A DNA stretch of 64,000 bases from an uncultured Metabacillus sp. (GTDB lineage: Bacteria; Bacillota; Bacilli; Bacillales; Bacillaceae), in assembly GCF_947503125.1 (NCBI RefSeq), contig NZ_CANNCR010000012.1, forward strand, positions 59,573-123,572, written 5' to 3'. Of this stretch, positions 47,685-57,714 are shown piece after piece. The notes under the pieces are model-generated. The model made no database searches and was not told the DNA's origin. It was given only the letters and a program-made list of their open reading frames with translations. Every line of letters begins with the position of its first letter. Within the stretch, counting starts at the first letter, position 1. A program made the translations under genes and the position numbers.

Positions 47685-48674
47685 ATGAAAACAGTTTCAA
47701 AAATAGAAAATTTGTTTGCAGTTATAAATGAAACAGCGGAGCTTATCGCAAAAGAATGTCAAATGACTTACATAGAGGCAGTTTCTGAAACGGGAGATAA
47801 TCTGTTTCAAGGATCTATTTTGCAGGAAGGTCTTAGTGAGATCACACAAAAAAGCTTGAAACGGAAATATGAAGCAATTCAAATCAGTGCATTAAATAAA
47901 GAAGAAATTCGCAAGGCGTACCAGCTGGCGATCTTAAAAGGGTTAAAAGAAGCGGCACATCCTAACCATCAAATGACACCAGATACGATTGGGATCTTCC
48001 TCGGCTATTTGGTCAGCAAATTTGTAAGTAATCAAAAGAACATTTCCATTTTAGATCCTGCTGTTGGGACGGGTAATTTGCTTACAACGATCATAAATTA
48101 TCTCTCAAATAAACAGGTTGATAGTTATGGAGTAGAAGTAGATGATTTGCTTATTAAATTAGCGTATATTAGTGCAAATCTTCAGGAACATCCCGTACAA
48201 TTTTTTAATCAAGATAGCTTGGAACGGTTGTTGATTGACCCGGTTGATATCGTTGTATGCGACCTGCCTGTAGGGTATTATCCTAATGACGTGGAGGCTT
48301 TAAGGTATGAACTCAGGGCAGATGAAGGCCATTCCTATTCTCACCATTTATTCATTGAACAGAGCATAAACCATGTGAAAGAAGATGGCTACTTATTTTT
48401 TATTGTTCCTAATTCTCTATTTGATACAAAAGAAGCACCTAAGCTTAATCAATATTTAAGAAAGACTGCCATCATCCAAGGATTTATTCAGTTGCCTTTA
48501 TCCTTATTTAAAGATGAAAAGCATGGAAAAAGCATCTTAATCGTCCAAAAGAAGGGTGAAACAAGTAAACCGCCGAAGCAGGCAATGTTAGTTGAATTAC
48601 CTAAATTCTCTAATAAAGAAGCAATGAATTCGATTATGAAGCAAATTGACCAGTGGTTTAAGGAAAATAAATAG
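47685..48674 (+). CDS. ytxK: Class I SAM-dependent methyltransferase YtxK (N6-DNA-methylase-like)
   Basis: A 329-aa protein related to N6-adenine methylases of type I restriction systems. The SAM motif LDPAVGTGNLLTTI and a catalytic-type motif DLPVGY (in place of DPPY/NPPF) are visible, then FIEQSINHVKEDGYLFFIVPNSL. ATG 47685 lies six bases after GAGGAGG and gives the 329 aa I recall for B. subtilis YtxK. No specificity or nuclease gene is nearby, so it is unlikely to be part of a restriction system. It lies directly before ackA, as in B. subtilis. Confidence 0.9.
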   Translation: MKTVSKIENLFAVINETAELIAKECQMTYIEAVSETGDNLFQGSILQEGLSEITQKSLKRKYEAIQISALNKEEIRKAYQLAILKGLKEAAHPNHQMTPDTIGIFLGYLVSKFVSNQKNISILDPAVGTGNLLTTIINYLSNKQVDSYGVEVDDLLIKLAYISANLQEHPVQFFNQDSLERLLIDPVDIVVCDLPVGYYPNDVEALRYELRADEGHSYSHHLFIEQSINHVKEDGYLFFIVPNSLFDTKEAPKLNQYLRKTAIIQGFIQLPLSLFKDEKHGKSILIVQKKGETSKPPKQAMLVELPKFSNKEAMNSIMKQIDQWFKENK

Positions 48675-48696
48675 GAAGGAAATGAACGGATGGATA

Positions 48697-48720
48697 AGAG
48701 GCTATATAGGCCTCTTTTTT
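48697..48720 (+). terminator. ytxK terminator
   Basis: AGAGGC (48697-48702) and GCCTCT (48710-48715) with TTTTTTT following. Confidence 0.8.
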
Positions 48721-48811
48721 TATGGGGATTTTTAGCTTTATTCGAAAGGGAAGCACGAAGAATTTGTTGTCTTCCAGATGGCAAAATTTTTAGAATAATA
48801 AGACTTTTACC

Positions 48812-48825
48812 TGTAAACGATAACA
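48812..48825. promoter_or_regulatory. Perfect cre site upstream of ackA
   Basis: TGTAAACGATAACA matches the CcpA-binding consensus TGWAANCGNTNWCA at all 14 positions. Its centre lies about 56 bases before the predicted ackA start near 48875, the spacing at which CcpA activates ackA in B. subtilis. Confidence 0.85.
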
Positions 48826-48839
48826 ATTAAATCAAGTTC

Positions 48840-48868
48840 TTGAAATGTTGAAATGGCAGTGTTTAAAT
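48840..48868 (+). promoter_or_regulatory. Probable sigma-A promoter of ackA
   Basis: TTGAAA (48840-48845), 17 bases, TTAAAT (48863-48868). The weak -10 fits a promoter that needs an activator. Confidence 0.6.
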
Positions 48869-49057
48869 GGAAAAGGCAGATAATAATCGAAAGCTTTTTG
48901 CAAAGAATAATAGGTAATAAAAAAGCTAAATGTCTAGCTGTTAAATAATAAATATTGTATGACAATAACAATAAATAAAGGAAGAATCGCGTCTTACTGT
49001 TTTTATAAGCGACATTATGTATTTACAGTTGGAACGGACAAAAAGGAGAGTAACAGA

Positions 49058-50245
49058 ATGGCAAAAATTATTGCAATTAATGCTGGTAGTTCATCATTGA
49101 AATTTCAACTTTTTGATATGCCTAGCGAAACAGTATTAACGAAAGGATTAGTAGAAAGAATCGGTCTAAAAGATTCGATATTTTCGATTTCAGTAAATGG
49201 GGAAAATCAAAAAGAAATTTCAGATATTCCTGATCACGCCGTGGCAGTAAAAATTCTTTTATCTAAATTAACCGATTTAGGTATAATTAAGTCTTTAGAT
49301 GAGATTGAAGGAATTGGCCACAGGGTTGTACATGGTGGGGAAGTATTTAATGATTCAGCACTAATTACAGATGAAACCCTAAAACAGATTGAAGATCTAT
49401 CTGAATTAGCGCCGCTTCATAATCCAGCTAACGTTGTTGGGATTAAAGCTTTTAAAGAGGTATTGCCAAATGTTGAAGCTGTTGCAGTATTTGATACAGC
49501 TTTCCACCAAACAATGCCAGAGCAATCATTCTTATATAGTCTTCCATATGAATACTATGAAAACTTTGGGATTCGTAAATATGGATTCCACGGAACTTCA
49601 CATAAATATGTTTCAGAGCGGGCAGCAGAAATTTTGGGCAGACCAATTGAACATCTTCGTTTGATTTCTTGTCATTTAGGTAACGGTGCAAGTATCGCAG
49701 CAATCGAGGGTGGAAAATCAATTGACACTTCTATGGGCTTTACGCCGCTTGCAGGAGTTGCGATGGGGACTCGATCAGGAAACATTGACCCAGCACTCAT
49801 TCCGTTTATCATGGAGAAAACAGGAAAGTCAGCAGATGAAGTACTTGATATCTTAAATAAAAAGAGTGGGATTTTAGGTGTATCAGGACTTTCAAGTGAC
49901 CTTCGTGATATTACACAAGCTGCAAATGAAGGTAATGAAAGAGCTAAAATTGCTCTTGAAGTATTTGCGAGCCGTATTCACAAATATATTGGTTCTTATG
50001 CAGCAAGAATGTCAGGTGTAGACGCGATAATCTTCACTGCAGGTATCGGTGAAAATAGTATAGAAATCCGTGAACGTGTATTAAAAGGCCTAGAGTTTAT
50101 GGGGATTTATTGGGATCCAGCCCTTAATAAAGTACGTGGTGAGGAAGCCTATATCAGCTATCCGCATTCACCAGTAAAGGTATTAGTGATCCCTACAAAT
50201 GAAGAGGTTATGATTGCACGTGATGTTTTACGCATAGCAAAGTAA
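49058..50245 (+). CDS. ackA: Acetate kinase AckA
   Basis: A 395-aa kinase that interconverts acetyl phosphate plus ADP with acetate plus ATP in overflow metabolism. [51 protein letters not shown] and FTAGIGENS are the ASKHA-fold signatures with the catalytic residues. ATG 49058 follows AAAAAGGAGAGTAACAGA and gives the B. subtilis length; earlier in-frame codons lack support. It should be activated by CcpA through the upstream cre. Confidence 0.97.
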   Translation: MAKIIAINAGSSSLKFQLFDMPSETVLTKGLVERIGLKDSIFSISVNGENQKEISDIPDHAVAVKILLSKLTDLGIIKSLDEIEGIGHRVVHGGEVFNDSALITDETLKQIEDLSELAPLHNPANVVGIKAFKEVLPNVEAVAVFDTAFHQTMPEQSFLYSLPYEYYENFGIRKYGFHGTSHKYVSERAAEILGRPIEHLRLISCHLGNGASIAAIEGGKSIDTSMGFTPLAGVAMGTRSGNIDPALIPFIMEKTGKSADEVLDILNKKSGILGVSGLSSDLRDITQAANEGNERAKIALEVFASRIHKYIGSYAARMSGVDAIIFTAGIGENSIEIRERVLKGLEFMGIYWDPALNKVRGEEAYISYPHSPVKVLVIPTNEEVMIARDVLRIAK

Positions 50246-50260
50246 TACAGTGATTGGATT

Positions 50261-50297
50261 AAAAGACAGCCGGGAAGAAATCGGCTGTCTTTTTGTG
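50261..50297. terminator. ackA terminator
   Basis: AAAAGACAGCCG (50261-50272) pairs with CGGCTGTCTTTTT (50282-50294). Confidence 0.9.
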
Positions 50298-50380
50298 TTA
50301 TGATAAAGAGAGACTTTATTCAGAGGCATTATTATCCGTTAAGCTGGATCAACTTATCATAGAATAAAGGAGACGTTAGG

Positions 50381-51238
50381 ATGATCGATTCAATACGCGA
50401 GAGAGCAATTTTAGATGAGATCATGTTGTGGGAAAGTGAGTTGCAGAATGATCTTCGAACGGATTTTCAACGCACATTTGATAGATGGATGAATCATAAA
50501 CTTAATGAAATACCTGATTCGATGAAACGGTTATTTTTTAAGAAGTTGGATGCAAGTTTATTTCATCTCCACTCTTTTATTCAAAGCTCCTTTGTTCAAC
50601 AGGATGCAAAAAAACAAATCCTGTTATCAGCAAAAGCATTGAATGAAGACATTATAGATTTTAGTGATTTACATAAGCTGCCAATCGATCAGCTTCATTA
50701 TTTAGCTGACCTTCAAACATCAAAACACCGCCTTTATTCTTTTTTGCAAGGTGGGATAACTGGTACCGGCGGTCTTCTTTTGACGGGTATTGATATACCG
50801 GTTCAAACAATTCTTAATTTACGATCGATTCAAATGGTGTCAATGTGTTACGGATATGAAATATCGAATCCTTATGAAATGATGACCTCTTTAAAGGTTT
50901 ATCATGCATCATTAATGCCGAAGCATCTGCAATATAAAGCATGGCTTGATTTGAAGGAGGAGCTGACGTCAGATAATATGATGTCCTATTTTTATGAAGG
51001 GAATGATGACCTGGTTAACTCACAAAGCTTAGAATTTCTCTTAAAGCAAATTGCAAAGCTTTCCGTGATCTCTCTTTTTAAAAGAAGACTTGTCGCCGGA
51101 CTTCCTCTCATTAGCATTATGATTGGTGCAGGTGCAAATTATCAGCTGACTCGTCAAGTAACGGATTTTGCTAATAAATTTTATCAGTACCGATTAATAA
51201 GCGAGAAAAATATTGCAGGAGGTCTTTATGATGAGTAG
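50381..51238 (+). CDS. EcsC-family protein
   Basis: A 285-aa protein of the EcsC family, named after the third gene of the B. subtilis ecs ABC transporter operon; its biochemical role is unknown. The Gly-rich GGITGTGGLLLTGIDIPVQTILNLRSIQMV and the RRLVAGLPLISIMIGAGANYQLTRQVTDFA segment are the typical amphipathic or hydrophobic repeats. It may attach to the membrane. The ATG follows AAAGGAGACGTTAGG. It overlaps moaB by 11 bases, so the two are translated together. Confidence 0.85.
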   Translation: MIDSIRERAILDEIMLWESELQNDLRTDFQRTFDRWMNHKLNEIPDSMKRLFFKKLDASLFHLHSFIQSSFVQQDAKKQILLSAKALNEDIIDFSDLHKLPIDQLHYLADLQTSKHRLYSFLQGGITGTGGLLLTGIDIPVQTILNLRSIQMVSMCYGYEISNPYEMMTSLKVYHASLMPKHLQYKAWLDLKEELTSDNMMSYFYEGNDDLVNSQSLEFLLKQIAKLSVISLFKRRLVAGLPLISIMIGAGANYQLTRQVTDFANKFYQYRLISEKNIAGGLYDE

Positions 51239-51743
51239 TATTGAACATAAGCTTGAAGCTCCTCATTCAGTGAAGTGTAAAGTCATCACGATCAGTGACA
51301 CTCGAACGGAAGAAACAGATAAAAGCGGGAAGCTGATAATGAAATTGTTGGAGGAGCATGGACATCATGTGGCTGGTTATGAAATTGTAAAAGATGAAAA
51401 AATTTTGATTCGAAGCTCCGTCTTAAAAGGCTGTGAAGCCCGAGGCATCGATGTGGTACTTACAAATGGAGGAACAGGGATTGCCAAAAGAGATGTCACC
51501 ATCGAAGCAGTTCAATCAATTATTGAAAAAGAAATACCGGGCTTCGGTGAAATTTTCCGTATACTTAGCTATACAGAGGATATTGGCTCTGCAGCCATTT
51601 TAAGTAGAGCGATCGCAGGTGTTTCAATGAATACAGCTGTTTTTGCTATGCCGGGTTCTTCAGGAGCTGTAAAACTAGCAATGGAAAAACTGATTATCCC
51701 TGAATTAGGACATGTCATAAGAGAAATAAGAAAAGACTTATAG
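51228..51743 (+). CDS. moaB: Molybdenum cofactor biosynthesis protein MoaB
   Basis: A 171-aa MoaB/Mog-fold protein that binds molybdopterin. ITISDTRTEETDKSG and VLTNGGTGIAKRDVTIEAV (with the TNGGTG motif) are diagnostic, and AMPGSSGAVKLAMEKLI closes the fold. ATGs at 51228 and 51231 both follow AGGAGG (five or eight bases); either could be used. The start lies inside the end of the EcsC-family gene. No other moa/moe genes are in the window. Confidence 0.92.
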   Translation: MMSSIEHKLEAPHSVKCKVITISDTRTEETDKSGKLIMKLLEEHGHHVAGYEIVKDEKILIRSSVLKGCEARGIDVVLTNGGTGIAKRDVTIEAVQSIIEKEIPGFGEIFRILSYTEDIGSAAILSRAIAGVSMNTAVFAMPGSSGAVKLAMEKLIIPELGHVIREIRKDL

Positions 51744-51854
51744 ATTTTATCAATAAAAAAATTGGTTATTTGCCGATTGCTTCCACTCTTCCTCTATTAT
51801 ATAAAAAGTAAAACAGAAGGTCTGTGCCAAGCATAATATTTTTAATTAGTTTTT

Positions 51855-51957
51855 GTGTCTAGCGCAAGCCCCCAGCCTCTCTAGGGTCCAAGGCGCTCAT
51901 GAATAGTCAATTTATGAGCGCCTTATTTACTCTAGACAGGCGCTTGCACTTTTCTTA
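51855..51957. repeat. Dispersed palindromic repeat, copy G
   Basis: It begins GTGTCTAGCGCAAGC, has the centre GCGCTCATGAATAGTCAATT..ATGAGCGCC and ends GGCGCTTGCACTTTTCTTA. The last bases run into the stop codon of the next minus-strand gene, and its hairpin may serve as terminator for moaB. Confidence 0.8.
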
Positions 51958-52272
51958 ATTGTGAACTTTTTCAATTGATATATACTGTGTTGTTCTAAAC
52001 CATATCCAAAGGTCGTTAATGATGGAGGCAAGTTCAGAGATTTCTTCATTTAATTTACAAGAATGAGGAAAATCCTCCTCAAGATTAAGTTCATTTTGTT
52101 TCCTATTAATTTCATGCTCTAGCTCAGCTATACGATCAGGTATTCCGCCGCGAATTTTTTCCCATTCGGTTAAAATGCTATTTTGAATATATCCACTATA
52201 CAATTCCCATGGCTTTGTTAATTTGGGAATCTTTATTTTTAGTCTAGAGTCATAGATAAAGTAATCGTTCAT
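51955..52272 (-). CDS. Uncharacterised 105-aa protein
   Basis: I do not recognise this family. GGGAGGAAATGAA before ATG 52272 is a strong ribosome binding site, which supports a real gene. The product starts MNDYFIYDSRLKIKIPKL, contains WELYSGYIQNSILTEWE and a central predicted coiled-coil (IAELEHEINRKQNELN). It has no signal peptide or membrane segment. Its stop codon lies at the edge of repeat copy G, so the natural C-terminus may have been altered by the repeat. Confidence 0.65.
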   Translation of the reverse strand: MNDYFIYDSRLKIKIPKLTKPWELYSGYIQNSILTEWEKIRGGIPDRIAELEHEINRKQNELNLEEDFPHSCKLNEEISELASIINDLWIWFRTTQYISIEKVHN

Positions 52273-52350
52273 TTCATTTCCTCCCGAAACATGTTTTATT
52301 AGATTTTACAACATTCCATAGGTAAGAACTACCGCACTTTATAGCTTTTA

Positions 52351-52393
52351 TGTGTTTGAATATTCACACAATATAACTGAATTTGGCTATTCA
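52351..52393. promoter_or_regulatory. Possible ARG-box operator of argGH
   Basis: TGTGTTTGAATATTCACACA (52351-52370) is palindromic, and TGAAT..ATTCA (52378-52382 and 52389-52393) follows. Both use the TGAAT/ATTCA halves of ArgR/AhrC sites but with unusual spacing, so this is a tentative call. Confidence 0.4.
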
Positions 52394-52446
52394 TTCATAT
52401 GCGTTAATTTTTATACAAAGATTCTGTGAAAATATGCATTTTTCTA

Positions 52447-52475
52447 TTGACGAAATAGGGCGCAGTTGGTAAAGT
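52447..52475 (+). promoter_or_regulatory. Sigma-A promoter of argGH
   Basis: TTGACG (52447-52452), 17 bases, TAAAGT (52470-52475). Confidence 0.6.
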
Positions 52476-52545
52476 GTTACCTATAAAGAAAATGTATTTT
52501 TATTAACATATATTCATGTTTATACAACCGAGGAGGAACAAATAG

Positions 52546-53745
52546 ATGAAGAAAGTTGTGTTAGCTTATTCTGGAGGATTAGATACCTCTGTTGCAATTA
52601 AATGGTTACAAGAGAAAGGGTATGATGTTGTAGCAGCGTGCCTTGATGTAGGTGAAGGGAAAGATACAGCATTTGTTCAGCAAAAAGCTCTTCAAGTTGG
52701 AGCGATTGAATCATATATGATTGATGCGAAAGAAGAGTTTGCTAATGACTTTGCGTTAGTTGCTTTACAAGCTCATACATTATATGAAGGAAAATATCCG
52801 CTAGTTTCTGCATTATCTCGTCCGTTAATTGCAAAGAAACTTGTTGAGATTGCTGAAAAAGAAAATGCAGTAGCGATTGCGCACGGATGTACTGGAAAAG
52901 GAAATGACCAAGTTCGTTTTGAAGTTTCAATTAAAGCATTAAATCCAGATCTTGAAGTGCTTGCTCCAGTAAGAGAATGGGGTTGGTCACGTGAAGAAGA
53001 AATCGAATATGCGGCAAAGCATGGTATTCCAATTCCAATCAACTTAGATAGCCCTTATTCAATTGATCAAAACCTATGGGGAAGAAGCAATGAGTGCGGT
53101 GTCCTTGAAGATCCATGGGCAGCTCCTCCAGAAGGTGCATATGATTTAACAGCACCATTGGAAAAAACGCCTGATCAAGCTGATATTATTGAAATTCATT
53201 TCGAAAAAGGTGTTCCTGTAAAAATCAATGATCAAGCATATCCGCTTCATGAATTGATCTTGAAGCTAAATGAAATCGCAGGAAAGCACGGTGTGGGACG
53301 TATTGATCATGTTGAAAATAGACTTGTGGGTATCAAATCTCGTGAAGTATATGAGTGCCCGGGTGCAATGACACTTATTAAAGCACATAAAGAGCTAGAA
53401 GACTTAACATTAGTAAAAGAAGTAGCTCATTTCAAACCGGTAATCGAGCAAAAACTTGCAGAGCTTATTTATAACGGACTTTGGTTCTCTCCTCTAAAGA
53501 CTGCTTTACATGCTTTCTTAAAGGAAACTCAAACATATGTAACAGGAACAGTGCGTGTAAAACTATTTAAAGGGCATGCTATTGTAGAAGGAAGAAAATC
53601 TGAGTATTCTTTATATGATGAAAAACTTGCGACATATACTAAAGACGATGCATTTGATCACAATGCAGCAATCGGATTTATTGAATTATTTGGACTGCCA
53701 ACAAAAGTAAACAGCATGGTAAAAAACAAGAAGGTGGAAGTATGA
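52546..53745 (+). CDS. argG: Argininosuccinate synthase ArgG
   Basis: A 399-aa ligase joining citrulline and aspartate with ATP cleavage. [17 protein letters not shown] is the pyrophosphatase loop; [39 protein letters not shown] and [13 protein letters not shown] are highly conserved. AACCGAGGAGGAACAAATAG precedes the ATG. The last four bases overlap the start of argH (ATGA), showing translational coupling. Confidence 0.98.
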   Translation: MKKVVLAYSGGLDTSVAIKWLQEKGYDVVAACLDVGEGKDTAFVQQKALQVGAIESYMIDAKEEFANDFALVALQAHTLYEGKYPLVSALSRPLIAKKLVEIAEKENAVAIAHGCTGKGNDQVRFEVSIKALNPDLEVLAPVREWGWSREEEIEYAAKHGIPIPINLDSPYSIDQNLWGRSNECGVLEDPWAAPPEGAYDLTAPLEKTPDQADIIEIHFEKGVPVKINDQAYPLHELILKLNEIAGKHGVGRIDHVENRLVGIKSREVYECPGAMTLIKAHKELEDLTLVKEVAHFKPVIEQKLAELIYNGLWFSPLKTALHAFLKETQTYVTGTVRVKLFKGHAIVEGRKSEYSLYDEKLATYTKDDAFDHNAAIGFIELFGLPTKVNSMVKNKKVEV

Positions 53746-55115
53746 AAAAACTTTGGGGTGGACGCTTCCAAAAAACCCCTGAACAATGGGTGGATGAGTT
53801 CGGAGCATCCATCCATTTTGATCAGGAATTAGTTGAGGAAGACATCACAGGAAGTCTTGCACATGTCGATATGCTTGGCAAGTGCGGCATCATCAGCAAA
53901 GATGAAGCAGAACAAATTACAAAAGGCTTAACATCTCTTTTAGAAAAGGCCAAAAAGAATGAACTTACCTTTTCTGTTAACTATGAAGATATTCACCTAA
54001 ATATCGAAAAAATGTTAATTGATGAAATTGGACCTGTTGGTGGAAAGCTACATACTGGAAGAAGTCGTAACGATCAGGTTGCTACTGATATGCATTTGTA
54101 TTTACGTAAACATGTAGCAATGGTTATTGAATTGATTGAAGGGCTCCAAAATGCTCTTATAGAACAGGCTGACAAGCATGTAGAAACGATTTTACCAGGT
54201 TATACCCATCTTCAACGGGCACAACCGATTTCATTTGCCCATCATTTAATGGCGTATTTCTGGATGCTGGATCGTGATAAACAGCGATTTCAGGAATCAC
54301 TGAAGCGTATTAATCTTTCTCCCTTAGGCAGTGCTGCACTTGCGGGTACTACCTTTCCGATTGACCGTAAGTATACAGCTGAAAAGCTTGAGTTTGATGG
54401 AATTTACGAAAATAGCTTAGACGGTGTTAGTGATCGTGATTTTATCATTGAATTCCTTAGCAATAGTTCATTATTAATGATGCATTTATCACGTTTCTGT
54501 GAAGAGATTATTTTATGGTGCTCTCAAGAGTTTCAATTTATTGAGCTCGATGACACATATGCAACAGGAAGCAGCATCATGCCACAGAAAAAAAATCCCG
54601 ATATGGCAGAGTTAATTAGAGGGAAAACAGGGAGAGTCTATGGGAATTTAATGTCTTTATTGACGATTCTAAAGGGACTTCCTTTGGCATATAATAAAGA
54701 CCTTCAAGAAGATAAAGAGGGTATGTTTGATACGGTAAAAACGATTGAAGGAAGCCTCCAGATCTTTATCGGTATGATCAATACATTAAAAGTAAATAAG
54801 GATAAGATGGAAAAGGCAACCAAAGAAGATTTCTCAAATGCAACAGAATTAGCAGATTATCTCTCTACAAAAGGAATGCCATTCAGAGAAGCGCATGAGG
54901 TTGTTGGCACACTTGTCTACAAATGTATTCAATCAGGTATTTATTTAAAGGATTTACCTTTTGAACAGTATAAACAAGCTTCTGAGCTGTTTGAAGAAGA
55001 TTTATATGAAGTCATCAATCCTTTTGAAGCAGTGAGAAAACGTATGAGCGCCGGCGGTACCGGATTTGATGTGGTTCGAAAAGCAATTGATAAGGCAAAA
55101 GCAACGTTTAAATAA
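53742..55115 (+). CDS. argH: Argininosuccinate lyase ArgH
   Basis: A 457-aa fumarase/aspartase-superfamily lyase that releases fumarate and arginine in the last step of arginine synthesis. [48 protein letters not shown] and the signature [12 protein letters not shown] are intact. A GGTGGAAGT ribosome binding site lies within the end of argG. The gene is cytosolic and in the argGH operon. Confidence 0.98.
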   Translation: MKKLWGGRFQKTPEQWVDEFGASIHFDQELVEEDITGSLAHVDMLGKCGIISKDEAEQITKGLTSLLEKAKKNELTFSVNYEDIHLNIEKMLIDEIGPVGGKLHTGRSRNDQVATDMHLYLRKHVAMVIELIEGLQNALIEQADKHVETILPGYTHLQRAQPISFAHHLMAYFWMLDRDKQRFQESLKRINLSPLGSAALAGTTFPIDRKYTAEKLEFDGIYENSLDGVSDRDFIIEFLSNSSLLMMHLSRFCEEIILWCSQEFQFIELDDTYATGSSIMPQKKNPDMAELIRGKTGRVYGNLMSLLTILKGLPLAYNKDLQEDKEGMFDTVKTIEGSLQIFIGMINTLKVNKDKMEKATKEDFSNATELADYLSTKGMPFREAHEVVGTLVYKCIQSGIYLKDLPFEQYKQASELFEEDLYEVINPFEAVRKRMSAGGTGFDVVRKAIDKAKATFK

Positions 55116-55189
55116 ACGTTCAAAATGGAATAAGCTTCTTAATTTCAGAAACACTAAACGCGAGCAAAAAAGAGATTAAGGAGCTGAAC

Positions 55190-55351
55190 GTGTTGTATAA
55201 AAAAAGAGTAACAAGGCAGACTTACTACTACGATCATTTAGGCGAAGAGGAAACGATGAAGCAAATAACGGATGCCTATTCCAGCGGGGTAGTTGAACAG
55301 CAATATGAACAAAATTTCCTCCAAGAGCACTTCGAAATAAGGAATGGCTAA
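55190..55351 (+). CDS. Small 53-aa protein after argH (YtzD-like position)
   Basis: A short gene with GTG at 55190 (TTG 55193 is the alternative) five bases after AAGGAGCTGA, ending at TAA 55349-55351. The product starts MLYKKRVTRQTYYYDHLGEEETMKQ; a C-terminal segment with SSGVVEQQYEQNFLQ follows. Tyr and Glu/Gln are abundant and there is no membrane segment. A perfect terminator follows ten bases later. B. subtilis has a similarly small gene (ytzD) near argGH, so this is probably its counterpart, judged from memory of gene order. Confidence 0.7.
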   Translation: MLYKKRVTRQTYYYDHLGEEETMKQITDAYSSGVVEQQYEQNFLQEHFEIRNG

Positions 55352-55360
55352 CCGATTAGA

Positions 55361-55396
55361 CCTCCAAACACCAATAATGTGTTTGGAGGTTTTTTG
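55361..55396 (+). terminator. argGH operon terminator
   Basis: CCTCCAAACAC (55361-55371) pairs with GTGTTTGGAGG (55379-55389), followed by TTTTTTG. Confidence 0.9.
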
Positions 55397-55553
55397 TTTT
55401 AAATATAGAAGAAATATGAAGGTTTCAAACAGATTATTGTAAAATGGATATGTTATTATCACAATAGAGACAAAAAATTGTTATTATCAGAATGTTAAAG
55501 ATGAAAGGGATAGCTCTATACATAAGGACAAGTTATATGAGGAGGAAATGATC

Positions 55554-56315
55554 GTGCGACATGCCCTTATTACGGCAGGCTCAAAAGGCTTAGGTAAGAA
55601 GGTAACAGAGGAATTTTTGAAAAATGGTTTTTCTGTTACGGTGAGTTATCGAAAAGATACAAGTGCCGTCAAGGAATTTCAGGCTAAGTTCTCACATTTT
55701 CAAGATCGTCTTCACTTTGTTCAAGCGGATGTAACAAAAAAAGAAGATCTTTCGAAGATGATTGATCAATCACTTGAACAATTCGGAAGAATAGATTGCT
55801 TAATTAATAATGCTGGCCCTTACATATTCGAAAGAAAAAAGTTGGCTGATTATACAGATGAAGAATGGTATCAAATGATCGAAGGAAATTTAAGCTCTGT
55901 TTTTCATTTGTTTAAAAAAGTTGTTCCGATTATGCGTAAGCAAAATTACGGACGGATTATTACATACGGTTTTCAAGGAGCTGCAACATCACCTGGCTGG
56001 CTTCATCGATCCGCCTTTAGTGCCGCAAAGGTTGGATTAGTATCCTTAACAAAATCAATAAGCATAGAAGAAGCTGAACATGGGATCACCGCCAATATGA
56101 TTTGTCCAGGAAATATTGTGGGAGAGATGAAGGAAGCAACTATTGAAGATTCCAGGGAAATGACCGATCAAAACACACCAATTGGACGTTCGGGAACAGG
56201 AGAAGATATTGCAAGAACCATTGCTTTTTTGTGCGAAGAAAATTCAGACATGATCACTGGTTCTATTATTGAAGTAACAGGCGGAGCAAATGTTATCCAT
56301 CGTTTTCATGTTTGA
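55554..56315 (+). CDS. ytkK: Short-chain dehydrogenase/reductase YtkK
   Basis: A 253-aa NAD(P)-dependent SDR oxidoreductase like 3-oxoacyl-ACP reductases. ITAGSKGLGKKV is the cofactor-binding glycine motif and LINNAGPYIF the NAG motif. The active-site region reads ITYGFQGAATSPGWLHRSAFSAAKVG, with the catalytic Lys in AAK but the Tyr of the usual YxxxK replaced by Phe (SAFSAAK). ATG 55548 is two bases from GAGGAGG; GTG 55554 is eight bases away and gives MRHALITAG as in homologues. The substrate is unknown and the Tyr change may alter activity. Confidence 0.9.
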   Translation: MRHALITAGSKGLGKKVTEEFLKNGFSVTVSYRKDTSAVKEFQAKFSHFQDRLHFVQADVTKKEDLSKMIDQSLEQFGRIDCLINNAGPYIFERKKLADYTDEEWYQMIEGNLSSVFHLFKKVVPIMRKQNYGRIITYGFQGAATSPGWLHRSAFSAAKVGLVSLTKSISIEEAEHGITANMICPGNIVGEMKEATIEDSREMTDQNTPIGRSGTGEDIARTIAFLCEENSDMITGSIIEVTGGANVIHRFHV

Positions 56316-56454
56316 GGATCTCATCTATGTCCACTCAATCTGAATTATTTTTTTAAACTCCCAGGACCTGTCTGTTTTCGTAATCATATGATAAATTACG
56401 GTAATACTGATAAGGACACAAGTTTGAAAAGATGATGAGTAAGGAGGACTTACT

Positions 56455-57576
56455 ATGAAAATTGGTATTCCTGCAGAGATAAAAAATAATGAAAACCGTG
56501 TAGCGATGACCCCTGCAGGTGCTTTTCATCTCGTTAGTTCAGGACATGAGGTTTATATCGAAAAAAATGCAGGACTTGGTTCGGGGTTTACAGATGAAGA
56601 GTATATTGAGGCTGGTGCAAAAATCGTAAAAACAGCTCAGCAAGCGTGGGCGATGGATATGGTTATGAAGGTAAAAGAACCATTAAAAGAAGAATATGGC
56701 TATTTTCGGGAAGGACTTATTTTATTTACGTATTTACATTTAGCCCCAGAGCCTGAATTGACTGTAGCATTAATTGATCATAAAGTGATTGCCATTGCCT
56801 ATGAAACCGTTCAGCTTGCAAATGGTTCCCTTCCGCTACTTACACCAATGAGTGAAGTTGCTGGCAGAATGGCCTCCCAAATAGGTGCGCAATTTTTAGA
56901 GAAGCCAAAAGGAGGCAAGGGAATTTTATTAGCTGGAGTACCAGGTACGAGAAGAGGCAAAGTAACTATTATCGGCGGGGGAGTTGCTGGAACAAATGCA
57001 GCAAAAATAGCGGTAGGATTAGGCGCAGAGGTAACAATTCTGGACGTCAATCCAGAGCGGTTAAGACAACTGGATGATATTTTTGGAAAAGACATTTCAA
57101 CACTTATGTCAAATCCTCTCAACATTGCTGAATCTGTATCAGAATCTGATTTAGTGATTGGGGCAGTGTTAATTCCCGGGGCTAAAGCACCAAAGCTTGT
57201 ATCTGAAGAGGTCGTCCGTTCAATGACCAACGGATCTGTTATCGTTGATATCGCGATTGACCAAGGCGGTATATTTGAAACAACGGATAAAATAACGACT
57301 CATGATAATCCGACATATGAAAAGCATGGAGTTTTACATTATGCAGTTGCGAATATGCCTGGTGCGGTTCCGCGAACTTCTACGTTTGCTTTAACAAATG
57401 TAACAGTTCCATATGCCGTTCAGATCGCCACGAAGGGTTATAAAAAAGCGTGCTTGGAAAATGAGGCATTATTAAAAGGAATTAACACATTGAATGGATA
57501 CGTAACCTATGAAGCGGTAGCAGAGGCTCATGGCTTATCCTTTTCAGATGCACGAACTTTACTTCTTGGGGTATAG
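56455..57576 (+). CDS. ald: Alanine dehydrogenase Ald
   Basis: A 373-aa NAD-dependent enzyme converting L-alanine to pyruvate and ammonia, needed for alanine use and sporulation. [22 protein letters not shown] with the substrate arginine, MVMKVKEP with the key lysine, TYLHLAPE with the active-site histidine, and the Rossmann motif [18 protein letters not shown] are present. [14 protein letters not shown] and [11 protein letters not shown] follow. AAGGAGGACTTACT precedes the ATG. It is a single-gene unit. Confidence 0.96.
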   Translation: MKIGIPAEIKNNENRVAMTPAGAFHLVSSGHEVYIEKNAGLGSGFTDEEYIEAGAKIVKTAQQAWAMDMVMKVKEPLKEEYGYFREGLILFTYLHLAPEPELTVALIDHKVIAIAYETVQLANGSLPLLTPMSEVAGRMASQIGAQFLEKPKGGKGILLAGVPGTRRGKVTIIGGGVAGTNAAKIAVGLGAEVTILDVNPERLRQLDDIFGKDISTLMSNPLNIAESVSESDLVIGAVLIPGAKAPKLVSEEVVRSMTNGSVIVDIAIDQGGIFETTDKITTHDNPTYEKHGVLHYAVANMPGAVPRTSTFALTNVTVPYAVQIATKGYKKACLENEALLKGINTLNGYVTYEAVAEAHGLSFSDARTLLLGV

Positions 57577-57602
57577 GCATAAGATTATTCAAAAGAATCT
57601 AT

Positions 57603-57640
57603 AAAGGTCTGTCAATAATTCACCAGTCAGGCCTTTTTTG
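57603..57640 (+). terminator. ald terminator
   Basis: AAAGGTCTG pairs with CAGGCCTTT (57603-57611 with 57628-57636), one G-T pair, with TTTTG following. Confidence 0.75.
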
Positions 57641-57714
57641 TTTTAAATAAATAAAAATTACGGTAAAATTTTCTATGAAAGGTTAAAAATTTAGGAGAGC
57701 AGGTGTAAATTTCA

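Larger units (their letters stand above)
48675..49057 (+). other. 383-bp gap with ytxK terminator and ackA control region
   Basis: It contains the ytxK terminator, a perfect cre, a sigma-A-like promoter and a leader of about 180 nt to the ackA start. No small gene is supported. Confidence 0.65.

Noticed and set aside
47685..48674. Part of a type I restriction-modification system (ytxK is methylase-like).
   Set aside because: There is no specificity or endonuclease gene, and ytxK-ackA order is the conserved housekeeping arrangement.
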